NCBI RefSeq assembly: GCF_000617925.1
Contig: NZ_BAMT01000001.1
Coordinates: forward strand, 725,903-789,902
Reading direction: 5' to 3'
DNA length: 64,000 nucleotides
DNA from: Methylobacillus glycogenes JCM 2850
GTDB taxonomy: Bacteria > Pseudomonadota > Gammaproteobacteria > Burkholderiales > Methylophilaceae
A program made the translations under genes and the position numbers. This document shows, in pieces, positions 54,808 through 63,423 of this stretch. Each line of letters starts with the position of its first letter. Position 1 is the first letter of the stretch. Below the pieces are notes generated by a model. The model ran no database searches. It saw only the letters and a program-made list of their open reading frames with translations, and was not told where the DNA came from.

Positions 54808-56426
54808 TTACGCCACCTCGGTTTCTGCGAGCATGGCGCGCTTGCTATTGCTCTTGACTGGCGCTGCCTTGCGATATTTCAGCTTGTAAGCAGCGTAGGC
54901 GAGCAATGCGCCCAAACCTATGGCGGTGATCTCAACCAGCGCGCGCTCCCAGTCCTGCTGTGCAAGGTAAACTCCCAGATGCTGTCCTGTGGTTGCCCAG
55001 TTAAGTATGGGCAGCGTCAGGCACATCAAGGCTGCGGTCAGCAATTGTTCAATCCAGGCCTTGGCCGGGTTGCGCCACAGTGCATAAAACGCAGTCACCA
55101 CCCAGATGCCGAAGAAGGCACGAATCTCCCAGGCGGCACGCTCGGCAACTTCCAGCGGAATCAAGCGATTGGCCCAGAAATAGCCTATGCAGGCAATCAT
55201 GAGGCCAGCCACGATGGCAACATTGAGCTTTTCTATCAGCAGATAGCCTTGTGTGGTCATGGCGCCAAATTCGTTTTCCTGGCGTTTACGGCGCTTGACG
55301 GTAAACAAGATCAGCCGGTGGCCATCATGGCGGCGCCCGCGAGGCCGCTAATGAAGTACAACCACTTCAGCGCATAATCGGCATAGAACAAGCGATGCAG
55401 GTTATTCATGACGCGCTGGATTTTCAGGGCTTCACTGCCGCGCCAGGTTTCCGGCATCTGGGTATCCAGCTCCTGACCTGTCACGGCATCAAACATCACC
55501 GAGCCGCCCACCAGGAACAACAAGCGGTTTTTGTTGTAATCATCATTGATTTTGCCGCTGGCCGCCGCTGTGGCACTAAGGTCCCCAGGGTGCTCAACCG
55601 ACATAAAGCTGACCTCACGGCCCAAGCGCTGCTCGGCTTTTTCCAGCAAGGGCCCCAAAGGCAATACAGACGCAGCGACATGCTGCTCATCTCTATGCGG
55701 TGGACGTTTGAACACTTCGGCAAAATAGCTTTGGCGGTTATCAAAATTGGCCAATACGCCTGCAGGCATGTAGAAGGAATAGAAAATCACCAGCCCGGTA
55801 TAGGCAATCATAAAGAGGAAAGGCAAGGTCAACACACCCAAGGCATTATGTGCGTCCAGCCAGGAGCGCTGGCCTTTGTTGCGTCTAAAGGTGAAGAAGT
55901 CCTTGAATATCTTTTTGTGCACCACAATGCCGCTCACCAGCGCAACCAGCATGGCAATCGTGGCAGCACCCACCATCCAGATACCCGTATCCCCCGCATG
56001 CAGTTCAAAATGCATATGCACAAAGTGATGACCACCTTCGGTATCCCGTACGGTTTCATCCTTGAGCTTATCGCCAGTGTTGAAATCCAGTTTTTCGCGC
56101 TGGAATTTCTTGTCTTCATCCTGCCAGCCCACGCGCACATACTGGCGTTGCTGGCTAGGGAGTGAGATCGACCAGAAGTGGGAATTAGGCGCTGTTTGCT
56201 GCAGAAATTGCTGGCCGTGCTGCAGTGCTTGCAAGCGCTGCGCCAATGGCAGCATCTGATCTTGCTCAGCTTCAACTTCCTGCTTCTCTGGCTGCATCCA
56301 GCGCGTGATGGGGTCATCAAAGACGCAGATAGTCCCGGTGAGAAAAATGACAAACAGCAGCCAGCCCAGATATAAACCGCTCCAGGTATGCAGCCAGGCC
56401 ATGCTTTGGCGGAAGTTATCCTTCAT
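54808..56426 (-). CDS. PepSY-associated transmembrane protein, iron-uptake type (frameshifted)
   Basis: An inner-membrane protein of 539 residues when restored. Part one begins MAWLHTWSGLYLGWLLFVIFLTGT and has HHFVHMHFELHAGDTG, the WLDAHNALGVLTLPFLFMIAYTG helix and LHRLFYADYALKWLYFISG; part two begins LFTVKRRKR and has LIEKLNVAIVAGLMIACIGYFWANR. Near 55310, acc-ggc-tga becomes acc-ggc-ctg-atc when one c is added, joining them as ATGLILFTVKRR, exactly like other family members. The conserved histidines suggest haem or ferric-siderophore reduction. It overlaps the DUF3649 gene by ATGA and is Fur-linked by its promoter. Confidence 0.82.
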
Positions 56427-56737
56427 GCTGCACCTCCCAGCATCTTGAGCAATTGCGCTGCGCCATAGCACAGCGCAGTCACAAACAGCATGCCGCCCCA
56501 GGCCAGCGTGGCAGTGCGTACAGAAAACACCCAGATAATGGCCGCGGTATAAATGGCAAAGCTGAATAAAGTAGCCGTCAATACTGCATCAGCCAAGGTG
56601 CCGGGGATAAGCTCGGCCAACAGAATGATAAAAGCAGAGCTGAGGGCATAGCCCCCAAGTACAGCCGCCATAACGCGGGAAAACACCATTCGTCGGTAAC
56701 GGGAGTTTGAATCTTGTTGCATGCGTGAAGCCATCAT
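56423..56737 (-). CDS. DUF3649 family membrane protein
   Basis: A 104-residue protein with three membrane helices (VMAAVLGGYALSSAFIILLAELI; AVLTATLFSFAIYTAAIIWVF; GMLFVTALCYGAAQLL). It is the usual first partner of PepSY and DUF3325 genes in iron-siderophore operons. Starts: 56737 or a few Met later; the stop overlaps the PepSY start (ATGA). It is the first gene of the operon with a Fur-type promoter at 56902-56945. Confidence 0.8.
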   Translation of the reverse strand: MMASRMQQDSNSRYRRMVFSRVMAAVLGGYALSSAFIILLAELIPGTLADAVLTATLFSFAIYTAAIIWVFSVRTATLAWGGMLFVTALCYGAAQLLKMLGGAA

Positions 56738-56901
56738 TTCCAGGGATTAAATTAAGACCATCTCAATAGTAATGACACTTGAGATTGAAAAAGAGACACC
56801 CCAAAACACAAATAAAAAAGCAGGCGATTAGCTGCTTGATATCAGCTGTGCTTTAAATGACATATTGCGAGTTTTATCTCAGCTTCAGCGTGCCTGTACG
56901 C

Positions 56902-56945
56902 ATTATAGATGCGCGCAGGCACATGCTGCAAATCATTATCATTCG
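56902..56945 (-). promoter_or_regulatory. Promoter with Fur-box-like sequence for the PepSY operon
   Basis: On the minus strand: TTGCAG (56926-56931), 18 bp, TATAAT (56902-56907). The -35 end is overlapped by CGAATGATAATGATTTGC (to 56945), which has two AATGAT hexamers of the Fur consensus. It lies about 165 bp before the first gene; Fur with iron would cover the promoter. Confidence 0.65.
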
Positions 56946-57452
56946 TTACACTGTATGCTGTTCCACCGATAGGCGCACTACCTGCCTGGCCAATTCGGTT
57001 TCCTGCTCCGTCACTGTATTGGCTACCAACACCACATTACCCTGCTCCACGGCATCTTTCACCAGGTCTTTGAAATGCTTATCCTGATCTGAAATGCCAT
57101 TGGCGGCGCCTATAAAGCCACCAATCGCCGCACCCCACCCTATCATCATCAAAGGTGCCAGTAGCGGGCTGGCAACAAAGAGGCTGACATTGGCAGCAAC
57201 AATGGCCACCTGGCCCAATGCACCAATCCCAGCCCCTATGGTGGTGCCTATGGCACTATCCACCACCACATTTTTCAACACCTCTTTGTCATCCTGGTCT
57301 TGCTTGACCTCTTTGCCTACGCCAGCAGATTCAGACGCAATAATCTGCAATTGATCACGCTGGAAGCCTTTTTCCAGCAGGGTATGCGCCACGGCTTGGG
57401 CATGCTCAAGCTTGGGATAGATACCAGTGACACTATCAAGATACTTTTCCAT
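56946..57452 (-). CDS. Glycine-zipper stress protein, general-stress-17M-like start
   Basis: A 168-residue protein. The N-terminal part (SVTGIYPKLEHAQAVAHTLLEKGFQRDQLQIIA) resembles the general stress protein 17M domain. The middle is a glycine-rich hydrophobic zipper (AIGTTIGAGIGALGQVAIVAA; LMMIGWGAAIGGFIGAANG) that may insert in membranes. C-terminal helix VEQGNVVLVANTVTEQETELARQVV. A Met two residues upstream (57458) is also possible. Function unknown. Confidence 0.75.
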   Translation of the reverse strand: MEKYLDSVTGIYPKLEHAQAVAHTLLEKGFQRDQLQIIASESAGVGKEVKQDQDDKEVLKNVVVDSAIGTTIGAGIGALGQVAIVAANVSLFVASPLLAPLMMIGWGAAIGGFIGAANGISDQDKHFKDLVKDAVEQGNVVLVANTVTEQETELARQVVRLSVEQHTV

Positions 57453-57576
57453 CTGCACTCCTTACATACTCAACAATGTGAAACCTACAGTTCTCAATAC
57501 CTATATTCAGAACCTATAAGCATTGGCATTTAAGGCATTCGGTTTTAATTAGCCCGCTGTTATTAGCGTGATGTGA

Positions 57577-57879
57577 TTAATCTAGCGCACCACGATTCAC
57601 CTGCTCGGCATCGGGATCAATACCCGGTTCTTTATCGCGCTCATGCGATTTATTGCCATCCGGGGGCAGCTTGGTGTCTGGCTGTGCCGGCTTTTGCAGC
57701 TTGTCTCGGCTTGGGCTAGGGCTGGTAGGCGGTGGCTTGATTTCAGGCTTAACGGCAGGCCTGTGCTCAGCCGGAGATTTAAGCGGATTATCCAACTCAA
57801 GTTCGGCTGCGTGTGCGGGCAATGTCAACAGCAAGCCTGGCCAGCAGATGAGGATGAAAATTCTAGAGAGTGTTTGCAT
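57577..57879 (-). CDS. Secreted proline- and lysine-rich protein
   Basis: A 100-residue protein with a signal peptide (SRIFILICWPGLLLTLPAHA) and a mature part of low complexity rich in Pro, Lys, Asp and Ser (IKPPPTSPSPSRDKL). It should be disordered in the periplasm. No known family. Confidence 0.55.
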   Translation of the reverse strand: MQTLSRIFILICWPGLLLTLPAHAAELELDNPLKSPAEHRPAVKPEIKPPPTSPSPSRDKLQKPAQPDTKLPPDGNKSHERDKEPGIDPDAEQVNRGALD

Positions 57880-58152
57880 GGCATACTCCGCTGGCGGTTG
57901 AAGTTGAGGTTCATGACATCTGAATTCAACACCAGCATAGAAGCATGCGTAATTAACGCCTATCGGCGCTTTCTGAAAGCAACGTCAGACAGGGCTGACT
58001 TGGGAACGCGTGTGAAGTGAGAAATGAAGATGGGGAGGTATTAACTACCCTATCGATCACCGACATTAATATCTCAGCAGCAAAAAATAGCGCTAAAGTT
58101 GGAGATCAATAGGGCTTTGGTCATAACCGCAAGGCTCTAGCACGGCAAGACC

Positions 58153-58278
58153 TTAACGCTGCCTGGCCTTGAAACGTGGGTTGGTTTTGCAAATGACAAA
58201 CACCTTGCCATGACGACGCACCACTTTGCAATCGCGGTGACGCTCTTTGGCAGATTTGAGAGAAGACAGGATTTTCAT
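58153..58278 (-). CDS. ykgO: 50S ribosomal protein L36, zinc-free type (YkgO-like)
   Basis: A 41-residue L36 paralogue ([20 protein letters not shown] ... [18 protein letters not shown]). The normal L36 holds zinc with CxxC, C and H; here the CxxC is lost (RDC) and the late His is replaced (TNPRFK), as in the C-minus YkgO type used in zinc shortage. The conventional rpmJ should lie in the spc operon outside this window. A palindrome covers its promoter at 58329-58345. Confidence 0.88.
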   Translation of the reverse strand: MKILSSLKSAKERHRDCKVVRRHGKVFVICKTNPRFKARQR

Positions 58279-58310
58279 GACACACCTCGTGAATAACAAG
58301 CCGCTATTAT

Positions 58311-58345
58311 CCTGCCTTCACCCCAAACTTGCAACATTGTTGCAA
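58311..58345 (-). promoter_or_regulatory. Promoter and palindrome before the zinc-free L36 gene
   Basis: TTGCAACA-T-TGTTGCAA (58329-58345) is a perfect 8-bp dyad. Reading the minus strand, its inner TTGCAA (58329-58334) can serve as the -35, with a 17-bp spacer and GATAAT (58306-58311) as the -10. In other bacteria this gene is repressed by Zur with zinc, so this is a candidate Zur operator. Confidence 0.6.
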
Positions 58346-58419
58346 TGTAAAACTAAGTTGCAATTCCAACTTCAATTAAAACTTTTGCTTAGCCATGTGC
58401 ATAGGCTATATCTCTATGC

Positions 58420-59416
58420 CTAAAAATTGCCACCCATTAGTTTCAGCGGTGGCTCTTGCATCAATGCCACCTGCTCGCGCAGTTCAAGAATGCGGTCCTG
58501 CCAGTATTGCTGCGTATTAAACCAGGTAAAAGTCTTGGGAAAAGCCGGATCATCCAGCGCTTGGCCAGCCAGGCCGAATAATGCAGCAAGCGCAAGGTGC
58601 GCAATGCCTCGACCAAATGCAGCTCAGCGGGATTGAAATCATAAAAGCATTCATAGCCTTCCAGCAGCTCTGCCAATTGCAGGTTCATCTCCTGCTGACT
58701 GCCAGAAAGCAGCATCCAGAGATCCTGCACCGCAGGGCCTGTGCGGCTATCATCAAAATCGACAAAATGCGGGCCATCGTCAGTCCATAGCAAGTTGCTC
58801 AGATGGCAATCACCATGCAAACGCAATTGTGCCACCTGCCTGCGCGCTCATAACATTGGCGCACGCCTTGCAAAGCCTGCTCTGCCACACTGCTATAGGC
58901 CGGGATTAAGTCTGGCGGAATAAAGTCATGCTCAAGCAGCCATTGCACAGGCTGCTCTCCAAAACTGGCAATATCAATTGCGGGGCGGTGCTGATAAGCC
59001 TGTTGCGCGCCCAAGGCGTGTATACGGCCAAGAAAGCGCCCTATCCATTCCAGACGGCCTTCTTGATCAAGCTCAGGAATACGCCCGCCACGGCGCGGAA
59101 ACACGGCAAATTGATAACCTTGAAACTCATGCAAGGTCTTGTGATTGATCAGTAAAGGGGCAACAACAGGAATCTCAGCATCAGCAAGGCTTAAGGAAAA
59201 AGCATGCTCTTCAAGAATTTGCGCCTCTGACCAGCGCCCTGGCCGATAAAACTTGGCAATAACAGGCTGCTGCTCTTCTATCCCTACCTGATATACCCGG
59301 TTTTCATAGCTGTTTAAGGCCAGTAGGCGCCCATCGCCAAGCAAATCTACGCTGCCAATGGCATCTAGAATCAGGTCTGGTGTGAGATTGGCAAATGGCG
59401 TGCTGTGTGAATTCAT
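58420..59416 (-). CDS. srkA: Stress response kinase A, SrkA/YihE family (two frameshifts)
   Basis: A 332-residue Ser/Thr kinase of the aminoglycoside-phosphotransferase fold when restored. Part one has the glycine-poor P-loop (LLALNSYENRVYQVGIE), Lys in PVIAKFYRPGRWS and HAFSLSLADAEIPVVAP. Near 58825, one base missing in ggcaggtggc breaks the frame before VAQLRLHGDCHLSNLLW; the next part has the DFG-like VDFDDSRTGPAVQDLWML. Near 58563, one g missing (cgctggatgat) breaks it again: restored it reads RWDDPAFPKTFTWFNT and ends QEPPLKLMGGNF, the normal SrkA ending. Two single-base gaps in one gene make assembly error likely. Confidence 0.85.
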
Positions 59417-59494
59417 GGCCGGGATTGTACACCGCTTGCACCATATTATTTTTAATATTTAAAAATCAATAATATAAAAATAAAAACCAACAAT

Positions 59495-60022
59495 TTACTT
59501 CAAGTATGGTGTAAGCAGATTCATGATTTTTGCTGAGTCTGGGCTGACATCGCTACTGAAGGCAAACACGGCTTGCTCATGCGGCAAAATCAGATATTTA
59601 TGGAAATTCCATAAAGGTGGCTCGCGTGTCAACGCAATCAAATCCTGATATAGCGCATTGGCCTGCGGGCCTACGACCGAGCTTTTGGTCGCCATGGGAA
59701 ATTTGACCCCATACGTGAGCTTGCAGAAATCGCCGATCTGCTTGTCACTCTTGAACTCTTGCTTGAAATCGTTAGAAGGAAAACCCAGCACCAGCAATTT
59801 GCCCTGATACTTGGCAGACAGGGCCTCCAGCTTTTCAAACTGCGGCGCAAAGCCACATTTGCTAGCCGTATTGACCACGAGTATGGGAACGTTCTGATAT
59901 TGGCAGAGATTAAGCTTCTGCCCTTGCAAAGTGTTCACCTGATGCTGATAAATACCTTCACACGCCGCCATGGCATGAGAAGCGTAGAAAAGAGAGACCA
60001 ACAAGCCCAAACAGTATTTCAT
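59495..60022 (-). CDS. Glutathione peroxidase family protein, exported
   Basis: A 175-residue thioredoxin-fold peroxidase with a signal peptide (MKYCLGLLVSLFYASHAMA). The active cysteine lies in VVNTASKCGFAPQFEKLEAL, and the Trp in WNFHKYLI. The usual Gln motif (FPCNQFGGQEPG) is changed to FPSNDFKQEF, so activity may differ. It should act in the periplasm on peroxides. It is alone between srkA and the Yip1 gene. Confidence 0.82.
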   Translation of the reverse strand: MKYCLGLLVSLFYASHAMAACEGIYQHQVNTLQGQKLNLCQYQNVPILVVNTASKCGFAPQFEKLEALSAKYQGKLLVLGFPSNDFKQEFKSDKQIGDFCKLTYGVKFPMATKSSVVGPQANALYQDLIALTREPPLWNFHKYLILPHEQAVFAFSSDVSPDSAKIMNLLTPYLK

Positions 60023-60088
60023 GACTCATTCCATTACATGGTTCACGACTGTAGGACATAAGCACTAAAGAATCGTTCTGGCCTGGCA

Positions 60089-60673
60089 CTATCCTGCGAC
60101 ATTGATACTTTGCAAACCACCCCAGCCTATCAGCGTACAGACCATGAGAAAACTCCAGGCAATGATGCCTGCCATCATGATGGCGCCAAACAGCAGCAAT
60201 GCATGCTTCTGGTCACGCACTTCAAACACCACAGGAATTCCATGAAACACCAGCAACGCTGAAGCACCAATGGCTATGATGGTAATCAGCACATTCAAAC
60301 TCAAGGCTGGCTGCAGGTATATCAGCGTTGCCAGCCATATAGGCGTAGGGGCCACGGCCGTCAATAAAAACGCTTGTTGATAACGGGGGAAAATCTCCGC
60401 CACCTCGGCCAGTTGGCGAATAATGGAAGCCATGGCGGGAATCAACACCAGTTGTAGCAAAAATACCGCCAGCGCCATCAGCAGAATCTGATGATGCTCC
60501 ATCGCGGCGGGAGTCTGTCGCAATGCCACCGCATACAGCACGACAGCGGGAATCAAGGCCAAGGGCAATACATGCAGCAAATACAATCTATGCATGCTGG
60601 GGGGATTGGCCTGCAAATTGCGCCAGCCCTCGCGTGGATTGAGCATCAGGGCAAAAATCTTGAGCGGATTCAT
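60089..60673 (-). CDS. Yip1-domain membrane protein
   Basis: A 194-residue inner-membrane protein with five helices (LLHVLPLALIPAVVLYAVAL; ILLMALAVFLLQLVLIPAM; AFLLTAVAPTPIWLATLIYL; VLITIIAIGASALLVFHGI; LLFGAIMMAGIIAWSFLM). The pattern matches the Yip1 family of bacteria, whose function is unknown. Start ATG 60673 (MNPLKIFALMLNPREGW) has the family start; a Met four residues upstream is also possible. Confidence 0.75.
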   Translation of the reverse strand: MNPLKIFALMLNPREGWRNLQANPPSMHRLYLLHVLPLALIPAVVLYAVALRQTPAAMEHHQILLMALAVFLLQLVLIPAMASIIRQLAEVAEIFPRYQQAFLLTAVAPTPIWLATLIYLQPALSLNVLITIIAIGASALLVFHGIPVVFEVRDQKHALLLFGAIMMAGIIAWSFLMVCTLIGWGGLQSINVAG

Positions 60674-60787
60674 CACATCTCCCATTAACTACTTGTATTT
60701 AAGGCAGTATACAACGCTCAGCGCAAGTCACAGCAAATGCGCATTCACAACCCAGCCCAAGCGCAACAACATTTTTGCTCAAAAGGC

Positions 60788-60817
60788 TTGGTTTTGGCTA
60801 AAGACTTGGGCTATAAT
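60788..60817 (+). promoter_or_regulatory. Promoter of tRNA-Ser
   Basis: TTGGTT, 18 bp, TATAAT (60812-60817), 14 bp before the tRNA. Confidence 0.6.
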
Positions 60818-60831
60818 CCGGCCTCGCTTGC

Positions 60832-60921
60832 GGAGAGGTGGATGAGTGGTTTAAGTCACCACCCTGGAAAGGTGGCACAGGGGTAACTCTGTCGAGGGTT
60901 CGAATCCCTCCCTCTCCGCCA
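60832..60921 (+). tRNA. tRNA-Ser (anticodon GGA)
   Basis: Acceptor stem GGAGAGG/CCTCTCC with encoded CCA, D arm, anticodon arm CCACC-CTGGAAA-GGTGG (anticodon GGA), a long variable arm (CACAGGGGTAACTCTGTC) and T arm GAGGG-TTCGAAT-CCCTC. Its 3' end is the integration site of the following integrase island. Confidence 0.96.
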
Positions 60922-60936
60922 CAGCATCATCCAAGT

Positions 60937-61013
60937 ACGTCCGATATAGTCTAAAAAATCCCCATATTTCATAGTGTTACACTAATTTAGTGTCTAACCA
61001 CGTCCGATACAAT
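60937..61013 (+). repeat. Direct repeats beside the tRNA, possible integrase arm sites
   Basis: ACGTCCGATATAGT (60937-60950) and ACGTCCGATACAAT (61000-61013) lie 63 bp apart between tRNA-Ser and the integrase. A dyad TAGTGT-t-ACACTA lies between. Such repeats are typical arm-type binding sites for tyrosine recombinases. Confidence 0.6.
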
Positions 61014-61086
61014 CCATTGACATACGGCAGAGTCTAGGGGTAACTTTCGGGGTAACTTTTCAGTGTGAATTCCACTCTTACCCCCA

Positions 61087-62292
61087 ATGGCACTCTCAGA
61101 TATCGCTATACGCACCGCCAAGCCTGAATCCAAGGCATACAAGCTCACTGATTCATCCGGTTTATTTCTACTAGTTACCCCTAATGGGGGAAAGTGGTGG
61201 CGCCTCAAATATTACTACCTTGGCAAAGAAAAACTGCTTTCACTAGGCACCTACCCTGAAATCTCTCTGGCTGAAGCCAGGGAGAAGCGCGCTGCAGCTA
61301 AAAAACTACTTTCCATGGATCCGCCCGTAGATCCCAGCCAAGACCGTAAGCAAAGTCGTGCTGAGACAAGCAAACGCGTGATCAGCACGCTAGAGGTTTG
61401 GGGTAACAAATGGTGGGATCACTGGAGAGTTGGTAAATCTAAGCGCCATGCCGACCAGGTAAAACGCCGACTAGAAGCGGATATCTACCCAACCCTTGGT
61501 TCTAGACCGATGCATGAGATCACGACATATGACATTGTCGATGTCATCAAGGCCATCGGTGAGCGCGGCGCGATCGAATCGGCATCAAGGGGAATGCAGA
61601 ACCTTGGGCAGATCTTCCGGTATGCCCTCATCCATGCAAAAGACAGTAAGGCGACGCGAAACCCAGTAGCTGATATCAAACCTAGCGACATACTGCCATC
61701 AGTCGCCAAAACCAATTACGCAAGGATTGAAGCTAAGGAGCTGCCTAAATTTCTACGCGCGCTTGATGCCAGCAAATCCACGCCATTGACCAGGCTCGCA
61801 GTCAAACTCCTGGCATTGACCTTTGTCCGGACCAAGGAGCTGATTGAGGCCGAATGGTCAGAATTCGACATCCCCAATGGCCAATGGCGAATACCCGCTG
61901 AACGAATGAAGATGAAGGATCCTCATATAGTGCCGCTCTCCCGCCAGGCTCTGGGAGTGCTGGAACATATCAGGCTTTATAGTGGCCACAGTGGCTATGT
62001 ATTCCCTGGCCAAACCCGAAAAAACACTACCATGAGCAACAATACTATATTGAAAGCTATCGAGGTCATAGGCTACAAAAAACAAATGACTGGTCATGGA
62101 TTCCGCGGTCTAGCTTCTACAGTTCTTCATGAACAAGGATTTGATCATAAACATATTGAATTGCAGTTAGCTCATCAAGAACGAAACGAAGTATCAGCTT
62201 CATACAATCATGCCCAATATCTAATTCCCAGAACTGCAATGATGCAACATTGGGCAGATTACCTTGACCAAATGAAAATTTATAATCCTTAG
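61087..62292 (+). CDS. Site-specific tyrosine recombinase (P4-type integrase)
   Basis: A 401-residue integrase of an island inserted in tRNA-Ser. The N-terminal DUF4102 arm-binding domain starts MALSDIAIRTAKPESKAYKL with LFLLVTPNGGKWWRLKYYYL; then the core-binding domain; then the catalytic domain with Arg in LTFVRTKELIEAEWSE, HGFRGLASTVLHEQ (His and Arg) and the nucleophile Tyr in SASYNHAQYL. All catalytic residues are present. It shares 8 bp spacing with the next, AT-rich gene and reads away from the tRNA. Confidence 0.95.
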   Translation: MALSDIAIRTAKPESKAYKLTDSSGLFLLVTPNGGKWWRLKYYYLGKEKLLSLGTYPEISLAEAREKRAAAKKLLSMDPPVDPSQDRKQSRAETSKRVISTLEVWGNKWWDHWRVGKSKRHADQVKRRLEADIYPTLGSRPMHEITTYDIVDVIKAIGERGAIESASRGMQNLGQIFRYALIHAKDSKATRNPVADIKPSDILPSVAKTNYARIEAKELPKFLRALDASKSTPLTRLAVKLLALTFVRTKELIEAEWSEFDIPNGQWRIPAERMKMKDPHIVPLSRQALGVLEHIRLYSGHSGYVFPGQTRKNTTMSNNTILKAIEVIGYKKQMTGHGFRGLASTVLHEQGFDHKHIELQLAHQERNEVSASYNHAQYLIPRTAMMQHWADYLDQMKIYNP

Positions 62293-62300
62293 TTCAAATT

Positions 62301-63423
62301 ATGCAAAGTCAACAAGAATCTGTATTGGAAGAGTTTTTTCAGAAATCATTTGGTGCGCAACTATTGTTTAAACCAATTAAATACCGAAAAGGCTCAGCAC
62401 ATAGAGAACCAGCGGATTTGATTTGGGTTAATGGATCTTTCGTATCTCTTTTTTACATGACATCTTCTAATGTAGGTTTAGAAAAAGAGTCATTACACAA
62501 TTTAAAACAAGCAAATGGATATTTAAGGCTATGGAAATCAGGAAAACCTACCTACGCTTTAAGAGGTAAAAACAGATTTCATGAAGAATGCTTTGTACCG
62601 TTTATCACACTAAAAAAATTAGTTATATTTTCTATAATATCAACACCTTCTGGTGTGCATGTCGATATGCTCGACAATTCCCATATTCATATTCGTATTC
62701 CTGAAATTTTATTACATTGGGTGGCTTCCTTTGGTGGCTCAATATGTGATTTGTTGAACATTTCTCGACTTTATTTTATTGAACCTAAATCCAATGATCT
62801 AACTAATGATTCAGAATTTTCATTACTTCGAAACATTACCCACTCATATGTTGATTTTTGCAATCAATTACCAAGAATTGAAACTAGAAAACTCAATCCC
62901 CTAGTGAACTTAGATAGTTTAGATAAGAAATTAGAAAATTATGATTATGAAGATTTTTCTTTTGTTAGAGAGCGATTATTATTAAATAGAATTCCAGAAA
63001 TAATGGGTAAAGCATTGAACGGAAAATCTGCCAAAGATGGAATTGCTCGGTGTTTTTGTGATATGTCACTCAAAGAACTTAATTCTCTATCATACCTTTG
63101 CGATATCGCTGTCACTGGCTCTAATAAAAACTTCGAATATTTTTCATATTTATCTTATGAATATCACTATAAATTCTTAGTTTTTACTGCAAATATATAT
63201 GCAAAAAATTTCAATGAAAATTTCAAAAAAAGTTTCATTACATATAGCCAATAATGACATCAGCATCGGTTTCATTTATATGTTTGAAGGCCAAGATGTA
63301 AGGGCTCCTAATCAAATTGGATTTCAACAATCAGAAAAAGGACTCCAATGCATTCACATCACAAATGAAATTCAAAAGGCGTTCACAGAAAATCAAGAAA
63401 AGTTGACCTCGGGAAAAGTGTAA
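62301..63423 (+). CDS. Unknown island protein, possibly frameshifted
   Basis: It starts 8 bp after the integrase and is far more AT-rich than the core genes, which suggests recent transfer. The 317-residue frame has KYRKGSAHREPADLIWV, FVSLFYMTSS and NLKQANGYLRLWKSG, loosely like a PD-(D/E)XK nuclease core though the Lys is replaced by Thr. It ends after a run of seven a at about 63227 (aaaaaaagtttc). If one a is extra, the frame continues into VSLHIANNDISIGFIYMFEGQ ... EKLTSGKV to 63423, giving 373 residues; otherwise a separate 74-residue protein may start at 63199. Function unknown; a defence or island-maintenance role is a guess. Its last codons lie inside the inverted repeat. Confidence 0.5.

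Noticed and set aside
55395..56165. 256-codon frame antisense to the PepSY gene
   Set aside because: Shadow of a real gene; no start signals.
57643..58020. 125-codon plus-strand frame
   Set aside because: Mostly antisense to the secreted proline-rich gene; no ribosome-binding site.
60987..61208. 73-codon minus-strand frame over the integrase start
   Set aside because: Covers the att region and the integrase start; no family features.
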